Source: CALAMC01 sp964459465
Lineage (GTDB): Bacteria; Zixibacteria; MSB-5A5; GN15; PGXB01
DNA: 64,000 bases
Assembly (NCBI GenBank): GCA_964459465.1
Contig: CAYWLR010000005.1
Coordinates: 1 to 64,000, forward strand
Reading direction: 5' to 3'
How positions within the stretch are numbered: the first letter of the stretch is position 1; every line of letters begins with the position of its first letter. Below the pieces are notes generated by a model. The model had not been told where the DNA came from. It searched no databases and saw only the letters and a list, made by a program, of their open reading frames with translations. A program made the translations under genes and the position numbers. Below are positions 7,342 through 14,080 of the stretch, piece after piece.

Positions 7342-9516
7342 ATGAAACACTTCGCTACTGTAATCATGGTAATCGCGGCTGTCATTGCGGGCGGTTGTTC
7401 CGATTCCGGACCCGGACCGAGTGAATATAAAAAGGGACTGGCCCTGCTTCGCGCCGGCGACCCCAAAGGAGCCGCCGACGTTTTTATCCTCCTCGACTCA
7501 CTTGAGGCCGGTTCCCCCTGGGGCAAAATGGGCAAAGCCGCCTATCAGGAATGCGAAGGGTTTGAAATCGATGCCGCCAGCACCTATCAGGCGGTCTTGA
7601 AGGATACCGCCGATTTTATTCCCGCCTTGGCGGCATATTCGAGGCTGGCTCTCAAACAGGGGCGTCCCCAGGTGGCTTGGGCCGCCGCCGAAAGGGCCTA
7701 CAAAATCGATGCTTTTAACCCCGAAGCCGCATCCGCCTTTGCCAGAGTGAATCTCGCTGCCGGCAAAAATCAAGAAGGGCGCAATGTTTTAACCGCCGCA
7801 TTGGAACACAATGCGGGACATCCCGGTCTTCTTATTTTACAGGCCGAATACTTCCTGAATATGGGCGATATCAACGCCGCCAAGGCAAGTTGTCGCAAGG
7901 CTCTGGATAGCGGACGCTCCGACAGTCTCCTGCTGGCCGCAGCCGCCATCTATACGCGCCTCGGATTGGCCGATTCCGCGGCGGTTCTATATCATGAAGC
8001 CGTCGATAAAGGCCAAAAAAACTTCTATATCAAAGCCGCGGCCGCCGATGGTTTTGCCGAACTTGGTTATTTTGACAATGCCCGGCGCCTGATTGGCGAC
8101 TTGGAGCATTCCCTGTCACCCTCTTACCGTAAATTCCGGGCCGCCAAAATAATGTATGAAAACATGGACAAGCCGTTCAGCGCCTTCATGTTTTTCATCG
8201 ATGCCTATCGACTGTTCGGCAATGTCCCCTCCGCGCTGATAGACCTCGCCCACTTGAGAATAAAAATCCGCCAAAATAAAATCGCCATGGCTCATTATGA
8301 TCAGGCCATCGCCATTGGCGAATCCGCCAGATACAGCAGTTTCGATTTGATTGCTTTTGATATGGATCGGGCCGAACAGGAATTCAATGCCGGAAGTGGC
8401 ATCAGCGCCTCTGCTATGATTAAATACGTACTCGATGACCCGCCCGAAGACTATCGGGCCATGCGCGTCGCCACCCTTTATTATGGCTATATGGCCGATA
8501 AAGAAAACGCCAAAATGATGCTGGATGGCTTCGAGAAATTCTCACTGGATAATGCCGTCAAACGAATCGACGCCGCCGATATATTCCGTCGTCTGGATTC
8601 GCTCGACCGCGCCCGCGGCCATTATGAAGCGGTTCTCAATACCAATAAATTCGAATATCGCGCCATTATGGGCATGCTGGATATTTTCGACCGGCAAAAG
8701 CAACCCGCACAGGCGCTGGAATTCCTGGCCGGGCAAAATCCGGAAATATCTCTGTACCGCCCGGTGGCCGTGAAAAAATTTAATTACCTCATGGCCATCG
8801 GCCGCTATGATGATGCACTGGCCTTTGCGCAGTCTTTGATTGAAATCGGCCCCGGGGCCACCGAGCGTTTCCGCCTGGCCGCCAAAGCGGCCGTCGCCGC
8901 CGGTAAGCCGGATAAGGCCGGGGAAATCTTCAAGCAGGAACTGGCCCTAAATCCCCAAAATCCCGAAGCCCACTCCGACCTCGCCGAATATTACTGGAAT
9001 AACGGCCTGACCGCCGACGCCGACAAAGCCATCGCCGATGCCTTGGCTCTCGACTCGACCAATGTCAAGGCTCATCTGACCAAAGCCCGGCTTTTTGCCG
9101 ATGCCAATCTGCCCGATTCCGCGATAGCCATTTATAGAAAACTGCTCCAATACGACGAATTCATCGCCGAAGCCCTGTACCAGATGTCACTTTATCACCT
9201 CCTTAAGGGCGAAAACCTCCAGCAGGCACAAAATTATGCCACACGGGCCATTGAAGTGGAAAATAAAAACCCGGTCTTTCATGCCATGCTGGGGAGAATC
9301 CAGAATGCGCAGAAAAATTACGCCGCCGCCACTATCACTTACGACCGAGCTTTGAAAAACAATCCCGATAACGCCGAGTTGTACTATTATGCCGGGATGA
9401 ACTTCATCGACGCCCGCAAGAAAACCCAGGCCCGCGAATATCTCGGCAAAGCCATCGCTCTGGGATTAAAGGAAGACCTTAAAAAATCGGCCGAAACGGC
9501 CATTCGATTATTATAA
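7342..9516 (+). CDS. Large TPR lipoprotein
   Basis: A lipoprotein signal ends in the lipobox IAGGC with C19 as the lipidated cysteine. The remaining ~700 residues are tetratricopeptide-like helical repeats, clearest at the C-terminus (for example HAMLGRIQNAQKNYAAATIT and NPDNAELYYYAGMNFIDARK), and the whole protein is rich in alanine. Such proteins act as protein-binding scaffolds; here the location would be the periplasmic face of the inner or outer membrane. I do not recognise a specific function. It is a single-gene unit, divergent from lptB and closed by a strong terminator. Confidence 0.85.
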   Translation: MKHFATVIMVIAAVIAGGCSDSGPGPSEYKKGLALLRAGDPKGAADVFILLDSLEAGSPWGKMGKAAYQECEGFEIDAASTYQAVLKDTADFIPALAAYSRLALKQGRPQVAWAAAERAYKIDAFNPEAASAFARVNLAAGKNQEGRNVLTAALEHNAGHPGLLILQAEYFLNMGDINAAKASCRKALDSGRSDSLLLAAAAIYTRLGLADSAAVLYHEAVDKGQKNFYIKAAAADGFAELGYFDNARRLIGDLEHSLSPSYRKFRAAKIMYENMDKPFSAFMFFIDAYRLFGNVPSALIDLAHLRIKIRQNKIAMAHYDQAIAIGESARYSSFDLIAFDMDRAEQEFNAGSGISASAMIKYVLDDPPEDYRAMRVATLYYGYMADKENAKMMLDGFEKFSLDNAVKRIDAADIFRRLDSLDRARGHYEAVLNTNKFEYRAIMGMLDIFDRQKQPAQALEFLAGQNPEISLYRPVAVKKFNYLMAIGRYDDALAFAQSLIEIGPGATERFRLAAKAAVAAGKPDKAGEIFKQELALNPQNPEAHSDLAEYYWNNGLTADADKAIADALALDSTNVKAHLTKARLFADANLPDSAIAIYRKLLQYDEFIAEALYQMSLYHLLKGENLQQAQNYATRAIEVENKNPVFHAMLGRIQNAQKNYAAATITYDRALKNNPDNAELYYYAGMNFIDARKKTQAREYLGKAIALGLKEDLKKSAETAIRLL

Positions 9517-9523
9517 TCAATAC

Positions 9524-9553
9524 AAAAAAGCCCCGTGTCCGCGGGGCTTTTTT
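9524..9553. terminator. Bidirectional terminator between the TPR lipoprotein and fba
   Basis: GCCCCG (9530-9535) and CGGGGC (9542-9547) form a short GC stem flanked by A6 on the left and a T-run on the right. It can terminate the plus-strand lipoprotein gene and, from the other side, the minus-strand aldolase gene. Confidence 0.85.
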
Positions 9554-9583
9554 ATTTTCTGCCGGTATTCAATGCCGGATATA

Positions 9584-10507
9584 TCAGGCCCGATTAACCG
9601 AACCGATCAGCTTCATCTTGTTTTTTACGACTTCTTTCACCGCATCGCGGGCCGGGCCCAGAATTTTTCGCGGATCGAAAACATCGGGCTTGTCACCCAG
9701 TATCTGGCGAACCGTCGCCAGCCAGGTCAGACGCAGGTCGGTATCGATATTGATTTTATTGATCCCCAGCTTGATGGCCTCAATATAGGCTTCATCGGGG
9801 ACACCCTTGGCCCCGGGAAGTTTGGCGCCGTATTTTTCGGCCTTGGCCACCGTGTCCGGATCAACCCCGCTGGCCCCATGAAGTACCAGCGGTATCCCCA
9901 CTTTCTTTTTGATTAAATCGATACGGTCCATAGCCAGTTTGGCTTCGCCTTTGAACTTGTAGGCCCCATGACTGGTGCCCACCGCCACCGCCAGAGCGTC
10001 GCACTTGGTTTTGGCCACGAATTCCTCGGCCTGTTCCGGATCGGTCAAAAAGGCTTCGCGCTCGCTGACATTGACATCATCCTCGATTCCACCCAGACGG
10101 CCCAGCTCCGCCTCAACCGCGATATTCTTCGGATGCGCCATCTTGACCACTTCCTGCGTGATCCGGATATTTTCTTCGAACGGCTCCTTGGAGGCGTCAA
10201 TCATCACCGATGTGAACCCGCCCTTGATACACTTTTCGGCGTCTTCGATTTTTTCGCCGTGGTCCAGGTGAAGGGCTACCGGCACCGATACCATCGCCGC
10301 CCCGGTTTTGACAATACTTACTAGATAATCGAAATTGCAGTATTTCAAAGCCGACGTTGACGCCGCCAGAATCACCGGCGATTTCAACTCCTGCGCCGCC
10401 TCCAGTGCCGACTGCACGAATTCCATGTTGTTGACATTGAACTGGCCGATGGCGTAACGCTTTTGATTGGCCGGTTTATACATATCAATCAGTGAAACCA
10501 GTGGCAT
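9584..10507 (-). CDS. fba: Class II fructose-bisphosphate aldolase
   Basis: The enzyme cleaves fructose 1,6-bisphosphate to dihydroxyacetone phosphate and glyceraldehyde 3-phosphate, using zinc. The zinc and catalytic regions are all visible: HLDHGEK near residue 82, EAELGRLGG near 132, TSHGAYKFKGE near 177 and LVLHGASGVD near 208, followed by INKINIDTDLRL. At 307 residues the length is typical of the short class II forms in Firmicutes and FCB bacteria. AAGGAG seven bases before the ATG at 10507 fixes the start; a TTG two codons earlier is less likely. It lies 107 bases downstream of the isoaspartyl methyltransferase gene on the same strand. Confidence 0.95.
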   Translation of the reverse strand: MPLVSLIDMYKPANQKRYAIGQFNVNNMEFVQSALEAAQELKSPVILAASTSALKYCNFDYLVSIVKTGAAMVSVPVALHLDHGEKIEDAEKCIKGGFTSVMIDASKEPFEENIRITQEVVKMAHPKNIAVEAELGRLGGIEDDVNVSEREAFLTDPEQAEEFVAKTKCDALAVAVGTSHGAYKFKGEAKLAMDRIDLIKKKVGIPLVLHGASGVDPDTVAKAEKYGAKLPGAKGVPDEAYIEAIKLGINKINIDTDLRLTWLATVRQILGDKPDVFDPRKILGPARDAVKEVVKNKMKLIGSVNRA

Positions 10508-10614
10508 ATCCAAACTCCTTGTTTATTTATGTCCATTATCGTCAATTTTCGCTCAAACTACGGCGGCGAATGTCATATGTCAATATCGTTAATAATTGCT
10601 TCTCCCGTCCGGCC

Positions 10615-11352
10615 TTATTTCTTCTGTACTTCGCCCGTCATCGGCACAAACCGCACCCCGAAAATATTTTTCTTGGCAAAACCATCCTCGGTCTTGGTTA
10701 TAACCATCAAATCCTGGCTATAATCGCCAACCGGGATAACCAGCCGTCCGCCGACCTTGAGCTGGTCGATCAGCGGTTGGGGAATTTTCGGCGCCGCCGC
10801 TGTGACGATGATGCCGTCATATGGCGCATGTTCCTCCCAGCCCCGATAACCGTCGCCACATCGGACTTTAACCTTATAGCCCAGAGAATCGAGCAAATAC
10901 TCCGCCCGCGCCGCCAGCGGTTCGACAATTTCTATCGAAAACACCGAATCGCAGATTTCGGCCAGAACCGCCGCCTGATAGCCCGACCCCGTGCCGATTT
11001 CAAGAACCTTCGAGGTCGAATCGACGGCCAGAAGCTGCGTCATGATGCCGACAATATACGGCTGCGATATAGTCTGTCCCTCGCCAATCGGCAGGGGATG
11101 GTCGCGATAGGATTCATCGCGGTATTTTTTCGGCACGAACAGGTGCCGCGGCACCGTGCGCATGGCGTCGAGCACGTCGCGGTCGGAGACGTCGCGTCCG
11201 GCCAGCTGATGGGTCACCATCGCCTCACGCTGGGCGGCATACTGCTCTTCCGGGTCCGCTTCCGCCTCGCCTTGGGCTGAACATGATAAAAGAAATCCCA
11301 TAACCACAAAATATAACAAGGCCCTCGTCGATAATCGATTAAAATTGTTCAT
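10615..11352 (-). CDS. pcm: Protein-L-isoaspartate O-methyltransferase with lipoprotein signal
   Basis: PCMT uses S-adenosylmethionine to methylate isoaspartyl residues in damaged proteins. The family segments are PIGEGQTISQPYIVGIMTQL (about 89-108) and the SAM-binding VLEIGTGSGYQAAVL (about 118-132), followed by PYDGIIVTAAAPKIPQPL. The odd part is the N-terminus: about 15 residues with a basic start, then a hydrophobic stretch ending FLLSC, a good lipobox, and a Glu/Ala-rich linker. PCMT is normally cytosolic because it needs SAM. The start at 11352 (MNNFNRL) is favoured by AGGA eight bases upstream; two other in-frame ATGs lie just before. The enzyme identity is firm; the export is inferred. 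Confidence 0.88.
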   Translation of the reverse strand: MNNFNRLSTRALLYFVVMGFLLSCSAQGEAEADPEEQYAAQREAMVTHQLAGRDVSDRDVLDAMRTVPRHLFVPKKYRDESYRDHPLPIGEGQTISQPYIVGIMTQLLAVDSTSKVLEIGTGSGYQAAVLAEICDSVFSIEIVEPLAARAEYLLDSLGYKVKVRCGDGYRGWEEHAPYDGIIVTAAAPKIPQPLIDQLKVGGRLVIPVGDYSQDLMVITKTEDGFAKKNIFGVRFVPMTGEVQKK

Positions 11353-11387
11353 CTTTTCCATCCTCATTATTTAAATCATATGTCTTT

Positions 11388-11540
11388 CCGTTGATTTCCT
11401 TGAGTTTTTGTAGGTTGAAACCCCTGACGGAGGTCCCGCGCATTGCGCAGGAGGTTTCAACATCCTCTTAAAGCGGCGTCAGGAATCCCTTCCTGGCGCT
11501 CATGACCTCAATCAAACTTGCGCCCGTTGATTTCCTTGAG
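11388..11540. mobile_element. Short structured insertion flanked by 17-bp direct repeats
   Basis: The 17-mer CCGTTGATTTCCTTGAG occurs at 11388-11404 and again at 11524-11540. The 119 bases between are packed with inverted repeats: GTTGAAACC/GGTTTCAAC (about 11415-11460), GCGC-ATT-GCGC inside it, and GCGTCAGGAA/TTCCTGGCGC (about 11475-11500). Read on the minus strand, both repeats encode LKEING at the end of the adjacent gene, followed by RKFD-stop (with the insert) or KTYDL-stop (beyond it). This fits a small non-autonomous element that duplicated its target, or a tandem duplication mediated by another route. No ORF is inside. Confidence 0.6.
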
Positions 11541-11831
11541 CCATAACCTGATAAGCCCGTCGATTTTAGGCCCAACCCTTACCGGACGTGTTTCGGTTTC
11601 AATAGCCTTTATATATATTTCAATCGCCATACGCGTTTCGCCAACGGTCAAAATCTCATGATGCTGGTCCTTCCACTGATCCCGATATTCCACCGTCAAC
11701 CTGATCAGTTTGCCCATCGTCTGCATGGCCGACGTCGGAATATACCCGTGATCGCGCAAAAGTTCGGCAAAAAACCTTCTTAAATCATCACCTTCCATAA
11801 CAACACTTTTTTGTTGTGTTAACCGATTCAT
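11508..11831 (-). CDS. Hypothetical protein with insertion-altered C-terminus
   Basis: A small basic/acidic helical protein of 107 residues if it starts at MNRLTQQ (11831), or 96 residues from MEGDDLRRF (11797). I do not recognise a family; visible segments are MEGDDLRRFFAELLRDHGYI and GETRMAIEIYIKAIETETRP. The frame stays open much further upstream, but that part is antisense to the symporter gene and has a composition unlike a protein, so it is excluded. The 3' end lies in the direct-repeat structure at 11388-11540, so the last residues (RKFD) probably replaced an original KTYDL. It is divergent from the symporter with only 18 bases between start codons. Confidence 0.55.
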   Translation of the reverse strand: MNRLTQQKSVVMEGDDLRRFFAELLRDHGYIPTSAMQTMGKLIRLTVEYRDQWKDQHHEILTVGETRMAIEIYIKAIETETRPVRVGPKIDGLIRLWLKEINGRKFD

Positions 11832-11849
11832 AATATTAACTAAATCCAA

Positions 11850-13253
11850 ATGGAGCAACTTCTGAATATCATTTCGCCCATTCAGGATTTCGTCTGGGGG
11901 ATTCCGCTCGTGGCCATCTTGCTGGGAACCGGCGTCCTCGTGACCCTGCGCAACGTTTTTGTCCAGTTCCGGGGTATCAAACACAGTTTCGAGTTGATTT
12001 CCGGCCGATACGACAAACCCGAATTCGAGGGCGCCATCACCCATTTTCAGGCTCTTTCGGCCGCCCTGTCGGCAACCATCGGCACCGGCAATATCGCCGG
12101 CGTGGCGACCGCCGTCGCCATCGGCGGGCCGGGCGCCATGTTCTGGATGTGGGTCACCGCCGTCTTCGGCATGGCCCTGAAATACACTTGTTGCACGCTG
12201 GCCGTGATGTATCGCCGAATCGATGACGACGGTTATGTCCGGGGCGGCCCGATGTACTATATCGAACTGGGATTGGGCAAAAAATGGAAATGGCTGGCCT
12301 TTATATTCGCCGGGTGCACCGCCGTCACGGCTCTCGGAATCGGCAATATGGTGCAGGCCAATTCCGTCGCCGACGGTCTGGCGACTCTGTTTTCCGCCAA
12401 AGGTGCCGCCCATGAATTATATTTCCGCCTGGGCGTCGGGCTGGTCATGGCCATACTGGTCGGGCTGGTGATCGTCGGCGGCATCAGACGAATCGGCCAG
12501 GTGGCCAGCAAACTGGTCCCGTTCATGAGTGCCCTCTATGTTCTGACAGCTGTCGTCGTCTTATTGTTGTCCTATGACCGCGTTTTCCCGGCTCTGGCCC
12601 TGATATTCGAAGAGGCTTTCACCCCTACCGGCGCGGCCGGCGGCTTTGCCGGTTCGACCGTATGGCTGACTCTCCAGCAGGGCATCCGCCGCGGCCTGTT
12701 TTCCAATGAATCCGGCCTTGGGTCAGCCCCGATGGCCCACGCCGCCGCCAAAGTCAACGAGCCGGTGCGAGAAGGTCTGGTCGCCATGATCGGCCCCTTT
12801 GTCGATACTATCGTCATTTGCACCATGACCGGGCTGGTGATTATCGTCACCGGCCAATGGATGGAACTTGGGCCCGATGGCTTTCCGCTCAACGGCACAC
12901 CCCTGACAGCGGCGGCCTTCGAGTCGGTCCTGCCGTCGTGGGGAGCCCGCATGGTCTCGATCGGCCTGGTGTTGTTCGCCTATTCGACCATCATCAGCTG
13001 GTCATACTACGGTGAAAAGGGCTTTGAATACATCTTTGATCGTAAATGGGTCATTTATTATCGCTGGTTCTTTTTGATATTCATCCCCATCGGTGCCGTT
13101 CTGATTATCGATATCGTTTGGGCGGTCGCCGACATCCTCAACGCCTTCATGGCGGCACCCAACCTGATTGCCCTGATCGGCCTGTCCGGCGTCGTCGCCG
13201 CCGCCACCCGCAAATACTTCAAAGAACTCCGCGCCGGCGGACATCGATCATAA
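11850..13253 (+). CDS. Alanine/glycine:Na+ symporter (AGCS family)
   Basis: This inner-membrane secondary transporter imports alanine or glycine with sodium. It begins in the AGCS manner (WGIPLVAILLGTGVLVTLR) and contains the family signature ALSAALSATIGTGNIAGVATA near residues 70-90, then GPGAMFWMWVTAVFGMALK and GLFSNESGLGSAPMAHAAAK near 285-304. About ten membrane segments are apparent and the 467-residue length is typical. No Shine-Dalgarno sequence precedes the ATG; a TAATAT about 13 bases upstream would give a very short or leaderless transcript. The gene stands alone, divergent from a small hypothetical gene and followed by a long repeat-rich gap. Confidence 0.93.
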   Translation: MEQLLNIISPIQDFVWGIPLVAILLGTGVLVTLRNVFVQFRGIKHSFELISGRYDKPEFEGAITHFQALSAALSATIGTGNIAGVATAVAIGGPGAMFWMWVTAVFGMALKYTCCTLAVMYRRIDDDGYVRGGPMYYIELGLGKKWKWLAFIFAGCTAVTALGIGNMVQANSVADGLATLFSAKGAAHELYFRLGVGLVMAILVGLVIVGGIRRIGQVASKLVPFMSALYVLTAVVVLLLSYDRVFPALALIFEEAFTPTGAAGGFAGSTVWLTLQQGIRRGLFSNESGLGSAPMAHAAAKVNEPVREGLVAMIGPFVDTIVICTMTGLVIIVTGQWMELGPDGFPLNGTPLTAAAFESVLPSWGARMVSIGLVLFAYSTIISWSYYGEKGFEYIFDRKWVIYYRWFFLIFIPIGAVLIIDIVWAVADILNAFMAAPNLIALIGLSGVVAAATRKYFKELRAGGHRS

Positions 13254-13274
13254 GAAACAATATCCTTGTCTGTC

Positions 13275-13295
13275 ATCCCGGGCTTGACCCGGGAT
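13275..13295. repeat. REP-like palindrome ATCCCGGG-CTTGA-CCCGGGAT
   Basis: A perfect 8-bp inverted repeat with a 5-base loop lies 22 bases after the symporter stop. This wording (TCATCCCGGGCTTGACCCGG) closely resembles an intergenic palindrome that is dispersed in many proteobacterial genomes. It has no T-run, so it is not a clear terminator. Confidence 0.65.
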
Positions 13296-13574
13296 CCAGT
13301 TCTTGGTTCTCTTGAATTTTCTCATACGTGAGAATAAGCTTGCATACTGATGGTTATGTACGCGGCAAAGTGGTAACCCAAAATAGGGCTCCCTCCCGTA
13401 GGGTGGTTAAGTCAGATAGTGCTCCAATCCTTCATCACATTGTGCGCGGCAAATGTCCACAGGCCTCCTGATTCTTAGAAGGATTTGCCCGAACGCGTCG
13501 ATTTTAAGTTCTTGCAGGTTCTGTGCGCGGGAAATGCCCAGCCCCCGTCTGCCGCCTGTTTTACCCCCAACCCG

Positions 13575-13757
13575 ATGTTAATTCCGCCCGCCCCCTTATA
13601 TGGAGGCCATAAAAATGTCCACGAAATATTGTCACGGAATACTCGAAACCTTGAATTTGTCATTATACCAATCGCCGAAACCCCTGAAAAAAATAAAAAA
13701 AATCAAATTCGAACCCATTTTACCGCAACCGCCTATTGCTCTTGATATTGAGTGGAC
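13575..13757 (+). repeat. Dispersed two-module repeat, copy A
   Basis: Module 1 (about 13575-13610) reads GATGTTAATTCCGCCCGCCC then CTTATATGG; module 2 (about 13687-13757) is an A-rich run (AAAAAAATAAAAAAAATC) followed by CGAACCCATTTTACCGCAAC and TATTGCTCTTGATATTGAG. The same two modules occur in the same order in copies B (13815-13960) and C (18555-18708). The spacing between modules differs. Confidence 0.6.
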
Positions 13758-13814
13758 GGCTGCCGCCCCGCCTGCCCTGAATTTCATAAAGTCCGCCGCC
13801 CGCCCAACCCCCGG

Positions 13815-13960
13815 CCGATGCCATTTCCGCCCGTCGCACTTTATTATGGCGCATGCAATTACCTCCCAATTGCCGCGCCGGGGAGAGAGTAAAAAAATAA
13901 AAAAGATTCCACAAACGAACCCATCTTGCCGCAACCGCATATTGCACTTGATATTATGAG
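13815..13960 (+). repeat. Dispersed two-module repeat, copy B
   Basis: Module 1 contains GATGCCATTTCCGCCCGTCG and TTATTATGGCG; module 2 is GTAAAAAAATAAAAAAGATT, then CGAACCCATCTTGCCGCAAC and TATTGCACTTGATATTATGA. It follows copy A by about 60 bases in the same orientation and is the closest match to it. Confidence 0.6.
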
Positions 13961-14080
13961 CATAAATAGACTTATAAGTCCACTATTATTTATTCCCCCG
14001 GCATCGTTGAACAATTCATGGGCTCACTCGTCTTTAATCAAAAGAGCAACCCCCAACCCTTTATTGCCGAGGTTCGTGTT

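Larger units (their letters stand above)
13296..14080. other. Long non-coding, repeat-rich gap
   Basis: About 790 bases with no convincing gene. It contains a small hairpin TTCTCA-TACG-TGAGAA (about 13318-13333), three copies of a TGTGCGCGGCAAAT-like motif (13357, 13441, 13522) spaced 84 and 81 bases, and two copies of a two-module repeat (separate entries). Several overlapping frames exist on both strands but are proline- and cysteine-rich shadows of the repeats without ribosome binding sites. Confidence 0.6.

Noticed and set aside
11832..12413. Upstream extension of the 107-residue hypothetical gene, antisense to the symporter
   Set aside because: The sequence is Gly/His/Asp-rich in the way typical of antisense frames and lies inside the conserved AGCS gene; only the part before 11832 has protein-like composition.
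13475..13963. Several small ORFs on both strands in the 13.3-14.1 kb gap
   Set aside because: They follow the dispersed repeats, have no ribosome binding sites, and their translations are repeat-driven.
13254..14080. CRISPR array
   Set aside because: The repeats here are few, unequal in length and not separated by unique spacers of constant size; no cas gene is present.
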